Positions 8,508 through 16,691 of a stretch of DNA of 64,000 bases are shown one piece after another. The position numbers and the translations under genes are program-made. Within the stretch, counting starts at the first letter, position 1; every line of letters begins with the position of its first letter. The notes below the pieces were generated by a model that worked only from the letters and a program-made list of their open reading frames with translations, was not told where the DNA came from and ran no database searches. Source of the stretch: Paenibacillus sp. JNUCC32 (lineage in GTDB: Bacteria; Bacillota; Bacilli; Paenibacillales; Paenibacillaceae); NCBI RefSeq assembly GCF_014863545.1, contig NZ_CP062260.1, forward strand, positions 372,001-436,000, read 5' to 3'.

Positions 8508-10267
8508 TGAATAGGCTGGATATTCAAGGAATCGGCGTATCGGAGGGTATCCGGATTGCAAAGGCCTATATCTACAAATCTTCGGCGGGGGCCAGCGGCC
8601 AAAGCAGCCCCGAAGGGAATTATATTCCCGATACCTCGGCTGCGATCCAAGACGAGCTTCATAAGCTTCGCGAAGCCAAAGCGGGCTGCACCGAGCAAAT
8701 GGAGAAGCTGATTGAGAAAGCGAAGGAAGCGGTAGGCGAAGAGCAAGCCGGCATTCTTGCGGGACACCGAAAGCTGCTGGACGATCCGGCTTTCTACCCG
8801 AAGATGGAGGCGCGGATCCGGGAGAAATTGGAGACGGCCCCAAGGGCCGTTGCCGAGGTTGTCAACCAAGTCGCTTCCATGTTTGAAGGCATGAGCAATG
8901 ATTATATGAAAGAGCGCGCGACCGACATCCGCGATATCGGCGGCCGTCTTCTCGCCTGTCTGTCGCCTGGGCAATCGCAGGGACTTGCCGGAATCACCGA
9001 GCCGGTGATTCTCGTTGCCGACGATTTGACGCCTTCGGATACGGTGCAGCTGGACCCTGCCTTGGTGGTCGGCTTTATCACCCGTACCGGAGGAGCAACC
9101 TCGCATACTGCGATTCTCGCGCGGTCGCTCGGCATTGCCGCTGTCGTCGGCGCGGGAGACGGGATCGACGGCATCGAGGACGGCGATCTGCTCGTCCTCG
9201 ACGGATCAGCCGGGCTGTGCCTCGCCCGGCCGGAAGCGGCGGAGGCGGAGCAGCATCGGCTCCGCATGCAGCAGGACCTCGAGCGCAGGCAGTCGCTCGA
9301 GGAATACACCGCGCGTCCGGCGGTGACCGCCGACGGTACGCGCGTGGAGCTCGCGGCGAACATCGGCAGCGCCGCGGAAGCCGAGGCCGCCGTCCGGCAG
9401 GGCGCGGACGGCGTGGGTCTGTTCCGCACGGAGTTCCTGTTCATGAACGCCGCGGCCATGCCGGGCGAGGAGGAGCAGTTCCGTGCGTACCAGGAAGCGG
9501 CCCGGCAGATGGAGGGCCGCCCCGTGATCATCCGCACGATGGACATCGGCGGAGATAAGGAGCTTCCGTACCTGCAGCTGCCAAAGGAAACGAATCCCTT
9601 CCTGGGTTACCGTGCAATACGGGTAGGGCTTGTCCGCCAGGAGCTGCTGCGCACGCAGCTGCGGGCCGTGCTGCGGGCCAGCGCCTTCGGTACCGTGAAG
9701 GTCATGTTCCCGATGATCTCCGGTTTGCAAGAATGGAGGCAGGCGAGATCCATCCTGGCGGAAGTGCAGGGTGAATTGAGGGAGGAGGGCGTACCGTTCG
9801 ACGAGAAGATGGAAGTCGGCATTATGGTCGAGATTCCCTCCACGGCCGTGTTGGCAGGACTTTTCGCGGACGAAGTCGATTTCTTCAGCATCGGTACGAA
9901 TGATCTCGTTCAGTACACGGTTGCCGCGGATCGCATGAACGAACACGTAGCGCACCTGTACGATTATTTCCATCCCGCCGTGCTTCAGCTCATCCGCACG
10001 GTGATCGATGCTTCCCATAAGGCCGGTAAATGGACCGGCATGTGCGGCAGCATGGCGGGCGACCCGTTGGCCGCGCCGCTCTTGCTCGGTCTGGGACTTG
10101 ACGAATGGAGCATGGAGGCTGGCAGACTCAGCCCGATCAAGGAAAGGCTCGAAGGATTGGAGCGAGCGGAATGCCGCGATCTGGCGGAACGCATTCTTCG
10201 CCTGGACACGCCCCAAGCCGTTCGTCAGGAGCTGGAGGCATTTTGCAGCGCTAAGATTCCCTGCTGA
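8507..10267 (+). CDS. PTS Enzyme I (phosphoenolpyruvate-protein phosphotransferase), cassette-encoded
   Basis: At 586 residues it has the normal EI length (570-575 in Bacillus). Order: an N-terminal HPr-binding and swivelling domain with phospho-His 200 in GGATSHTAILARS, then a PEP-binding TIM barrel with IRTMDIGGDKELPY, ISIGTNDL-like FFSIGTNDLVQYT and the catalytic Cys loop TGMCGSMAGDP. It transfers phosphate from PEP to HPr. It overlaps the HPr gene by one base and is followed by a perfect terminator. About 9190-9560 is markedly richer in G+C than the rest of the gene. An EI tied to a single EII set suggests phosphate flow separated from the general PTS. Confidence 0.93.
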   Translation: MNRLDIQGIGVSEGIRIAKAYIYKSSAGASGQSSPEGNYIPDTSAAIQDELHKLREAKAGCTEQMEKLIEKAKEAVGEEQAGILAGHRKLLDDPAFYPKMEARIREKLETAPRAVAEVVNQVASMFEGMSNDYMKERATDIRDIGGRLLACLSPGQSQGLAGITEPVILVADDLTPSDTVQLDPALVVGFITRTGGATSHTAILARSLGIAAVVGAGDGIDGIEDGDLLVLDGSAGLCLARPEAAEAEQHRLRMQQDLERRQSLEEYTARPAVTADGTRVELAANIGSAAEAEAAVRQGADGVGLFRTEFLFMNAAAMPGEEEQFRAYQEAARQMEGRPVIIRTMDIGGDKELPYLQLPKETNPFLGYRAIRVGLVRQELLRTQLRAVLRASAFGTVKVMFPMISGLQEWRQARSILAEVQGELREEGVPFDEKMEVGIMVEIPSTAVLAGLFADEVDFFSIGTNDLVQYTVAADRMNEHVAHLYDYFHPAVLQLIRTVIDASHKAGKWTGMCGSMAGDPLAAPLLLGLGLDEWSMEAGRLSPIKERLEGLERAECRDLAERILRLDTPQAVRQELEAFCSAKIPC

Positions 10268-10321
10268 TTCGTCTTCGAGAATTTCATAGCGAAGCGATTT
10301 CGTTCGCGGCTCCGCAAGAAG

Positions 10322-10351
10322 AAAACCCTTGATGAATCATCAAGGGTTTTT
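10322..10351 (+). terminator. Intrinsic terminator at the end of the PTS cassette
   Basis: A perfect 13-bp stem (AAAACCCTTGATG / CATCAAGGGTTTT) with a three-base loop ends in a T-run. It defines the 3' end of the operon that starts near 1.28 kb. Confidence 0.93.
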
Positions 10352-10494
10352 AGTCTTATTCATTTCAATGTTTCACACCAAGCCATGTCAGAACAACCAG
10401 GGTACCTCGATATGTATTGACCAGGTTCGGAGGACTTCATAGAATGAATAGAGAAGGACTGCCTATTAGAAGCCTCATAGAAAGAGGATGGAAC

Positions 10495-11328
10495 ATGGAA
10501 AACAGTGAAAAGAGCTTTGTGATCAGTATGGAGCGCTTTAAGCCCCACACCTTTCAGGCCGAGCAGGGAGAGGGCCTCTTCCAGTCACATGCCCATGAAT
10601 ACGATGAGCTGACGCTGGTATTGGATGGGGAAGGGTACTACAGCTCTTCTGAACAGAATATCAAGGTAGCTGCCGGCGATCTTATCCTGATACCTGCCCG
10701 GCTTCATCACGGCTTCGTTTGTACGAGGCCTTGGCAGGGGATATCCGTTCATTTCTTCCACGATAGGCTTCCGGTCCATTGCCAATACCTCTTTCATGAA
10801 ATAGAGTCCAAACCACATCGGATCCGGAGCGCCCATCTTCACGAAGATGATATGCGGTGGGCGGAAATCAGTTTTTTTCAGCTGGAGAAAGAATGGAATT
10901 CCAAGAGGCAAGACATCGATGCCTACAACATGATGCGGATTGCCTTTGAGACAACCTTGCTGATATTCCAGCGTAACAGGGAAACGTCGATGCCGACGGC
11001 AGGTACCGATCAAGTCGTATTGGAAGCGATATTAAAAGAAATTCATAGCAGATATCATACACAAATTACGGTTAACGAGCTCGCAGCTCGCCATTTTATT
11101 TCCGAAAGCAATCTCCGCAGGAAGTTCTCGGAATCCTTCGGCGTCTCGCCAAAGCAGTATATCATCAACCTTCGTTTGATGGAGGCTAAACGGCTGTTGC
11201 GACAAACCGATAAGGCGATCGAATCGATCTCCGCCGAGGTGGGCTTTACCTCTTCCAGTCGGTTTTATGAGTTCTTTACGAAATCGAATGGAGCCACACC
11301 GCTTGAATGGCGTAAGCAGAATCCATGA
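10495..11328 (+). CDS. AraC-family transcriptional regulator
   Basis: About 277 residues from the ATG at 10495, preceded by AGAGGA. An alternative ATG at 10444 has CGGAGGA ten bases upstream and adds 17 residues. An N-terminal cupin-like sensor (SHAHEYDELTLVLDGEG, PARLHHGF) is joined to a C-terminal double HTH (ISESNLRRKFSESFGVSPKQ and a second helix pair ending TPLEWRKQ). Such proteins sense a sugar and activate hydrolase or transport genes. The GH43 gene lies 223 bases downstream behind a terminator and its own promoter, and is the likely target. The inducer is unknown, possibly arabinose or an arabino-oligosaccharide given the neighbours. Confidence 0.9.
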   Translation: MENSEKSFVISMERFKPHTFQAEQGEGLFQSHAHEYDELTLVLDGEGYYSSSEQNIKVAAGDLILIPARLHHGFVCTRPWQGISVHFFHDRLPVHCQYLFHEIESKPHRIRSAHLHEDDMRWAEISFFQLEKEWNSKRQDIDAYNMMRIAFETTLLIFQRNRETSMPTAGTDQVVLEAILKEIHSRYHTQITVNELAARHFISESNLRRKFSESFGVSPKQYIINLRLMEAKRLLRQTDKAIESISAEVGFTSSSRFYEFFTKSNGATPLEWRKQNP

Positions 11329-11344
11329 ATCGAATCGTTTATGA

Positions 11345-11376
11345 GGACCGTCCGTCAGGGCGGCCCTTTTCTTTTT
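11345..11376 (+). terminator. Intrinsic terminator after the AraC gene
   Basis: A 9-bp stem (GGACCGTCC / GGGCGGCCC, one mismatch and one wobble) with a gtca loop is followed by TTTTCTTTTT. Confidence 0.75.
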
Positions 11377-11416
11377 CGACCGTCGAAAACGATTCGGTAT
11401 TGCTTTATTTTGCATA

Positions 11417-11434
11417 TATACTAAAGCGTTTTCA
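11417..11434 (+). promoter_or_regulatory. -10 element with overlapping cre-like site upstream of GH43
   Basis: TATACT (11417-11422) is a good -10 element; the -35 (TTCGGT, 18-base spacing) is weak. CTAAAGCGTTTTCA (11421-11434) matches 12 of 14 positions of the CcpA consensus TGWNANCGNTNWCA and would sit on the -10 and start-site region, a repressing position. The weak -35 fits a promoter that needs the adjacent AraC activator. Confidence 0.5.
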
Positions 11435-11551
11435 TAATTGTTTGCCCAGAATTCGTCCCTGATAATTAATGGAAGTAAGAAATAAACCGAAGGGGGGACT
11501 TCGCTGAAGGCTTTACCTTGACTGGAATGAAGGGATAAAAGGAGAGAGAGC

Positions 11552-12508
11552 ATGTCAAATCGCACAACGACGTTTAGCAATCCAATCGTAGCAAACGCAG
11601 CCGATCCTTGGGTGCTGAAGCACACGGATGGCTATTATTACTTTATGTCCACGCAGCCGGGTCGCCTGGAACTTACCCGATCCTCCACCTTGACCGGACT
11701 TGCAGAGGGCCGAAGGAAGACCATATGGTCTCCGGAACCGGGAGGTCCCTACAGCTATAACTTGTGGGCACCGGAAATACACGATCTGAATGACAAATGG
11801 TACATCTACTATACGGCTAACGATGGCGGAGGAGACGAATCGCGGGGGCTATGCGTGCTGGAGAACGAACATAGCGATCCGCTCGAAGGCGAATGGGTTT
11901 GGAAAGGGGCGATGAAGACTCCCGTTCCGGGCTTGGACGGCACCGTGATGACGGTACGGAATCGGCTTTATTTTCTATATGCCGGATACGGACATTTTCC
12001 CGAATACGGATCTGCTATTTATATTGCGCAAATGGCTAATCCTTGGACATTGACCGGGGAACACCGCTTGCTAACGGCTCCAACGCTTACGTGGGAAAAA
12101 CAAGGCGGAATGGCCATTAATGAAGGTCCCGTCACGCTGCATAGGAACGGCCGCATTTTTCTGGTTTATTCCGCCAGCACGACCTGGTCCGAGGATTATG
12201 CCCTGGGAATGTTGACGATGGATGAAGATGCCGATCCGATGGATCCGGCTTCATGGCAAAAGTCGTTGGAGCCTGTATTTCGCAAAAGTATAGAGAACGG
12301 AGTCTATGCGACCGGCCACAACAGCTTTACGAGGTCTCCGGATGATCAAGAGGACTGGATCGTCTTCCATGCGCTTCCTTCAGCCGACGCCGATGCGAGC
12401 ATCCGCTCGACGCGCATACAGAAATTCGGCTGGAAACTTGATGGTACGCCTGATTTCGGGGTTCCTTGGAGCGATGCGCATCATCTGCCCGTGCCATCGG
12501 GGGAGTAA
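11552..12508 (+). CDS. Cytoplasmic glycoside hydrolase family 43 enzyme (arabinofuranosidase/xylosidase class)
   Basis: A 318-residue five-bladed propeller enzyme without a signal peptide. The GH43 catalytic triad is visible: the general base Asp in AADPWVLKHTDG, the pKa-modulating Asp in PGLDGTVM and the general acid Glu in AINEGPV. An NLWAPEIH motif marks the second blade. It would release arabinose or xylose from imported oligosaccharides. AAAGGAGAGAG precedes the ATG. It is a close paralog (about three quarters identical by eye) of the gene at 49026-49979. The next gene encodes a secreted sialidase-fold enzyme with an arabinose-binding domain, supporting an arabinan role. Exact linkage specificity cannot be read here. 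Confidence 0.9.
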   Translation: MSNRTTTFSNPIVANAADPWVLKHTDGYYYFMSTQPGRLELTRSSTLTGLAEGRRKTIWSPEPGGPYSYNLWAPEIHDLNDKWYIYYTANDGGGDESRGLCVLENEHSDPLEGEWVWKGAMKTPVPGLDGTVMTVRNRLYFLYAGYGHFPEYGSAIYIAQMANPWTLTGEHRLLTAPTLTWEKQGGMAINEGPVTLHRNGRIFLVYSASTTWSEDYALGMLTMDEDADPMDPASWQKSLEPVFRKSIENGVYATGHNSFTRSPDDQEDWIVFHALPSADADASIRSTRIQKFGWKLDGTPDFGVPWSDAHHLPVPSGE

Positions 12509-12573
12509 TCAATGAACGCCTTTAAACAGGTTTGCATATGAAATGATCCATTATCTATTATGGAGGGATCGAG

Positions 12574-14577
12574 ATGAATACTAGGCTGAAACCTTTTGGG
12601 CTGCTTGCAGTCATCGTTATGCTGTTCATGTCAACCTTAGCCGTGCCAACGGCGCAGGCGGCTGCTATCGGAACGGTTGTTTATAGTAATCCGGCTGAAC
12701 CGGAGCCTTATTATGTAAGGGCGGTCAAGCTTGATAATGGAGATATTCTGACCACCTTCACCCCGCGGTTTCCCGGCAACGCAGGATGGAGCGGCATGCA
12801 GCCCTTTCCCTTTTACAAGAGCACGGACAACGGGGCAACCTGGTCCTTATTCAGTGAAATTGATCCGAATGATTACGAACTGAACCGGAATCAGCAAGGC
12901 ATGACAACGCTGTATGTACTGCCTCAGCAGGTTGGGGATTATCCGGCAGGAACCTTATTGTTTGCATCCACGGATTGGGACAACTCGGCACCGTATACGA
13001 TTCATATCTGGAGAAGCACGGACAACGGCGCCACTTGGCAGTTTCACAGCAACCTGGCTGCAAGGGGAACCGAGGGGACAAAGCGTACATGGGAGCCGGA
13101 GTTTGCGATCACGGCCGATGGCCGGTTGATCTGCTATTACTCGGATGAGCGGAAACCGGGGTATAACCAGGCAATCGCGCAGGAGATTTCCAGTGACGGT
13201 GGACTGACCTGGGGAAATTACAGCATCATTGTGGGTAATCAGGCAGATTGGAATTGGCGTCCGGGGATGCCGCGGGTAATACAAGCGAAGAACGGAAGCT
13301 ATTTCATGTTTTTCGAGATGCTGGGGGCAGCCCCTAACTTTGCGGTCCGGTTCAAAACCTCACCTGATGGCATCAATTGGGGAAGTCCGACGGATCTTGG
13401 CGAGGTTGTAGGAACAGGAATATATCGCGCATCCCAGACACCGGAGGTTGCTTACATCGATGATGGAACCGCGAATGGCCGCTTTTACGTTCGGGGCATG
13501 ACGGATGTGGTTTCTTCCGCTAACAAAATGTTTACGAGCGCCGATTACGGAGCGACCTGGACGCAAATGGACGCGCCGCTGACCGTAAAAGGGTCAAATC
13601 AGAGCACGCCGGCAGCCTGGAGCGGAACGCTGCTGCCGCTGGGCCCGTCATTGCTCCTGGAGGTCAACACCGTAAAAGTGGGGAGCCGAAATGAAATCCG
13701 TGCCAATGTAGCCCAGGTGGATAAGGAATTCTCCATTGTATCCGGGGGGACCTATAAGCTGGTCAATCAGAATAACCAGCTTCTGCTGGATAATGCCGGC
13801 GGCGGTTCGCCGGCCGGGACAAACGTCATCCAGTGGAACGATCTCGGGGCAGATACCCAGTGGTGGCGGTTGGATTACAGAAACGGCGGCTTCTTCCGGG
13901 CAATGAATGTAAACAACAGCCTGATCCTGGATAATCCCAACGGAGCCACGACACCGGGTACAAACGTGATCATGTGGACGAATAATGAATTGGATACTCA
14001 GAGGTGGAAATTTACGCACAAGGGCAACGGATATTACACCAGCATGAACGAGCGCAGCGGATTGATGCTGGACAATGCGGGTGCCGGTTCTCCGGCAGGT
14101 ACCAAGGTCATTCAATGGACGGCCAATGGTTTGGATACGCAGAATTGGAAAGCGGTGCGAGTGGATGCGGAAATTCCGGTCAACCAGCTGGAAAGCTATA
14201 ACATCGCAAACAGTTTTGTTCGTTATCATGATGGCCGAGGGAAGATTGACGGGGGGCAGTACAGCGCTGAATCGCAGTGGAGAATGGTTCCGGGATTGGC
14301 CGATCCATCCGCCGTCTCCATCGAATCGGTGTCCTTTCCAGGTCAATATCTCAGACATCGTGACGGCAAGATTTGGCTGGAGTCCAATAATGATACCGCT
14401 CTGTTTAAACAGGATGCGACATGGAAGTTGCGTACCGGATTTTCAAGTCCATGGGCGGCCTCCTTCGAGTCTTATAACATATCCGGAACATTTATCAGGC
14501 ACCGGGACGGCGTGTTGGAGATCTCGCCGATCACGACTACATTGGATCAGAAGGATGCGACATTTTACGTGAAGTGA
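12574..14577 (+). CDS. Secreted sialidase-fold hydrolase (GH93-like) with ricin-type and AbfB domains
   Basis: 667 residues. A signal peptide (hydrophobic stretch LLAVIVMLFMSTLAV, then PTAQAAA) exports it. Residues about 30-380 form a six-bladed propeller with Asp-box repeats (STDNGATW twice, SSDGGLTW, SADYGATW). The flow of motifs, including WEPEFAITADGRLICYYSDE and RPGMPRV, resembles GH93 exo-arabinanases more than true sialidases (from memory; needs a profile search). Then comes a ricin/CBM13-like trefoil (about 385-525), with three LLLDNAGGGSPAGTNVIQW-type repeats, and a C-terminal AbfB (CBM42-like) segment (about 530-667) with SYNI..FVRYHDG and YLRHRDGK repeats that bind arabinofuranose. 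It lies 65 bases after the GH43 gene, ends in a terminator, and is probably an extracellular arabinan-degrading enzyme. Confidence 0.82.
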   Translation: MNTRLKPFGLLAVIVMLFMSTLAVPTAQAAAIGTVVYSNPAEPEPYYVRAVKLDNGDILTTFTPRFPGNAGWSGMQPFPFYKSTDNGATWSLFSEIDPNDYELNRNQQGMTTLYVLPQQVGDYPAGTLLFASTDWDNSAPYTIHIWRSTDNGATWQFHSNLAARGTEGTKRTWEPEFAITADGRLICYYSDERKPGYNQAIAQEISSDGGLTWGNYSIIVGNQADWNWRPGMPRVIQAKNGSYFMFFEMLGAAPNFAVRFKTSPDGINWGSPTDLGEVVGTGIYRASQTPEVAYIDDGTANGRFYVRGMTDVVSSANKMFTSADYGATWTQMDAPLTVKGSNQSTPAAWSGTLLPLGPSLLLEVNTVKVGSRNEIRANVAQVDKEFSIVSGGTYKLVNQNNQLLLDNAGGGSPAGTNVIQWNDLGADTQWWRLDYRNGGFFRAMNVNNSLILDNPNGATTPGTNVIMWTNNELDTQRWKFTHKGNGYYTSMNERSGLMLDNAGAGSPAGTKVIQWTANGLDTQNWKAVRVDAEIPVNQLESYNIANSFVRYHDGRGKIDGGQYSAESQWRMVPGLADPSAVSIESVSFPGQYLRHRDGKIWLESNNDTALFKQDATWKLRTGFSSPWAASFESYNISGTFIRHRDGVLEISPITTTLDQKDATFYVK

Positions 14578-14618
14578 ATCATATGAGGGAATAAGCCTTC
14601 TGCAACATAATTAACAAG

Positions 14619-14656
14619 AGAAGACAGCTGATCAGGCGATCGGCTGCCTTCTTTTC
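14619..14656 (+). terminator. Intrinsic terminator after the sialidase-fold gene
   Basis: CAGCTGATC pairs with GATCGGCTG around AGGC. The stem is extended by AGAAG / CTTCT-type pairing and followed by TTTTCTT. Confidence 0.8.
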
Positions 14657-14738
14657 TTGCAAAATACAACATTCCACTATCAGTTCTTTTATTGCGAATA
14701 CGAAATACTTTTAAATGTAAGGAGGGAGCATAAACTTC

Positions 14739-15374
14739 ATGAATACCATGTCCAGCATTCTGGATAACAAAATAATAGCGATTATCCGCGGCGCCAATTC
14801 AAAAGACGTTTTGAACATGGCAAAGGCGCTGCACGAAGGCGGGGTGAACATTCTAGAAATCACCATGAATTCACCAAACGCATTGTCTGCCATTGAAGAG
14901 ATAACCGTTGAACTTGGAGATCGAGTGGTGGTGGGGGCGGGTACCGTTCTGGACTCTGAAACTGCGCGAGCCGCTATCTTAGCAGGCGCCAAATTCATTC
15001 TGTCTCCTACGGTTGACATAGAAACGATACAAATGGCAAAACGATACGGAGCAGTAAGCATCCCGGGTGCCTTTACTCCGACTGAAATTCTATCAGCCTA
15101 TGAAAATGGCGGCGATATTATCAAAGTGTTTCCTGCGACGTTGGGACCAAGCTTCATTAAAGATATACGCGGACCGCTTCCGCAAATTCCGTTGCTGCCA
15201 ACTGGCGGCATAGGTTTAAACAATATTCAGGAATTTATGAAGGCGGGCGCTATTGGTTGTGGCATTGGAAGCGCACTCGTGAATACGCAGCTGGAGATAA
15301 CAGATGAGTATTTCGTGCAATTAACAGAAAAAGCGAGACAATTTGCTTCAGCTGTACAATCTAACGAGGATTAA
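14739..15374 (+). CDS. dgoA: 2-dehydro-3-deoxy-(6-phospho)galactonate/gluconate aldolase (KDPG/KDPGal aldolase)
   Basis: A 211-residue class I aldolase. The Schiff-base lysine is in IIKVFPATLGP, the acid-base Glu in GGVNILEITMNSP, and VGAGTVLD and LLPTGGIGL bind the phosphate. It splits KDPGal or KDPG into pyruvate and glyceraldehyde-3-phosphate. The galactonate dehydratase gene starts 14 bases later, which assigns it to the De Ley-Doudoroff pathway. GGAGGGAG lies 10 bases before the ATG. Base composition is visibly more A+T-rich than flanking genes, shared only with its partner. No 2-keto-3-deoxy-galactonate kinase or galactonate transporter is in the window. Confidence 0.88.
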   Translation: MNTMSSILDNKIIAIIRGANSKDVLNMAKALHEGGVNILEITMNSPNALSAIEEITVELGDRVVVGAGTVLDSETARAAILAGAKFILSPTVDIETIQMAKRYGAVSIPGAFTPTEILSAYENGGDIIKVFPATLGPSFIKDIRGPLPQIPLLPTGGIGLNNIQEFMKAGAIGCGIGSALVNTQLEITDEYFVQLTEKARQFASAVQSNED

Positions 15375-15388
15375 GGAGTGGATTCATA

Positions 15389-16537
15389 ATGAAAATTACG
15401 GGTTACGAATTATTCCTGGTACCGCCCCGCTGGTTGTTTTTAAAGATGGAGACGGATGAAGGCATTATCGGCTGGGGCGAACCTGTCATAGAAGGAAAGG
15501 CGAGAACGGTAGGAACCGCAGTAGAAGAGTTAATGGAGAATTTAATAGGGAAAGACCCATTAAGAATAGAGGACCATTGGAATCTCATGTATCGATCAGG
15601 CTTTTATCGGGGCGGCCCCATCTTAATGAGTGCGATTTCGGGCATTGATCAAGCCTTATGGGACATCAAAGGGAAATATTATAACGCGCCCGTCCATCAA
15701 TTGCTTGGGGGAAAAGCAAGGGAGTCCATCAAGGTCTATTCATGGATTGGGGGAGATCGTCCTTCAGATGTCGGGAAATCGGCGAAAGAAGTGGTCTCCC
15801 GAGGATTTACAGCCGTAAAAATGAACGGTACGGAAGAACTTCAATATGTCGATTCCTATGAGAAAATAGACCAGGTCATTGAACGCATTGCAGCTGTCAG
15901 GGACGCGGTGGGTCCGTATGTTGGAATCGGCATTGATTTTCACGGTCGCGTGCATAAGCCAATGGCCAAAATCTTAGCCAAAGAGCTGGAGCCTTTTCGC
16001 CCGATGTTTATTGAAGAACCGGTTTTGCCCGAAAATAATGAAGCGCTGCGCGACATCGCTAATCATGTAGCCATCCCTATTGCAACCGGTGAACGAATGT
16101 TCTCCAAATGGGAGTTTAAACGTATATTGATGGATGGATATGTTGATATTATTCAGCCGGATCTATCCCATGCAGGCGGTATTACGGAATGCAAAAAAAT
16201 CATCTCCATGGCTGAAGCGTTTGATGTGGCGGCAGCTCCGCATTGTCCATTAGGACCGATTGCGTTGGCTTCTTGCCTTCAAGTCGATGCGACTTGCCAC
16301 AATGCATTTATTCAAGAACAGAGCCTTGGCATTCATTATAATCAGGGGAGCGATTTACTCGATTACATTGTGGATAATCTTGTGTTCGAGTATGAGAACG
16401 GTTACGTGAAAATACCGGAGGGTCCTGGCTTGGGAATTGAAATCAACGAAGATCATGTGCGAAAAATGGCCGATATCGGACACAATTGGAGAAACCCCGT
16501 TTGGCGGCATACGGATGGAAGCATCGCGGAGTGGTGA
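15389..16537 (+). CDS. dgoD: D-galactonate dehydratase, enolase superfamily
   Basis: 382 residues, the same length as E. coli DgoD, with matching signature stretches: FLKMETDEGIIGWGEPVIEG, SGFYRGGPILMSAI..IDQALWDIKGK, GIDFHGRVHKPMAK, IEEPVLPE, ATGERMFSKWEFKR, PDLSHAGGITE, APHCPLGPIALA and the C-terminal WRNPVWRHTDGSIAEW. The metal ligands (Asp in IDFHGR, Glu in IEEP, Glu in TGER) and the catalytic His residues (HGR and PHCPLGP) are present. It dehydrates D-galactonate to 2-dehydro-3-deoxy-galactonate. It forms a two-gene unit with the aldolase, ended by a strong terminator. D-galactonate specificity is inferred from similarity along the whole length. Confidence 0.92.
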   Translation: MKITGYELFLVPPRWLFLKMETDEGIIGWGEPVIEGKARTVGTAVEELMENLIGKDPLRIEDHWNLMYRSGFYRGGPILMSAISGIDQALWDIKGKYYNAPVHQLLGGKARESIKVYSWIGGDRPSDVGKSAKEVVSRGFTAVKMNGTEELQYVDSYEKIDQVIERIAAVRDAVGPYVGIGIDFHGRVHKPMAKILAKELEPFRPMFIEEPVLPENNEALRDIANHVAIPIATGERMFSKWEFKRILMDGYVDIIQPDLSHAGGITECKKIISMAEAFDVAAAPHCPLGPIALASCLQVDATCHNAFIQEQSLGIHYNQGSDLLDYIVDNLVFEYENGYVKIPEGPGLGIEINEDHVRKMADIGHNWRNPVWRHTDGSIAEW

Positions 16538-16610
16538 TAACCCAAACGGATGTCAATCCAAATCATCGGTATTTGTATGTGTTTTGCATATAGCTTCCTA
16601 AGAGCGCCGG

Positions 16611-16648
16611 CAGCCCCTTCTATATCAAGTAGAAGGGGCTGTTTTTTT
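16611..16648 (+). terminator. Intrinsic terminator after dgoD
   Basis: A perfect 12-bp stem (CAGCCCCTTCTA / TAGAAGGGGCTG), seven-base loop, then seven T residues. Confidence 0.93.
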
Positions 16649-16691
16649 GGGATGTATCCTTTATGAGGGCGTTTTTATAAGTTATCCATGT

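Noticed and set aside
9206..10216. 336-codon minus-strand frame opposite Enzyme I
   Set aside because: Arises from the G+C-rich codons of the EI gene; its His/Arg/Gln-rich composition is typical of antisense frames.
12574..14577. True sialidase
   Set aside because: Asp-boxes occur in several propeller families; no sialic acid genes are present, and the AbfB domain and GH43 neighbour favour arabinan.
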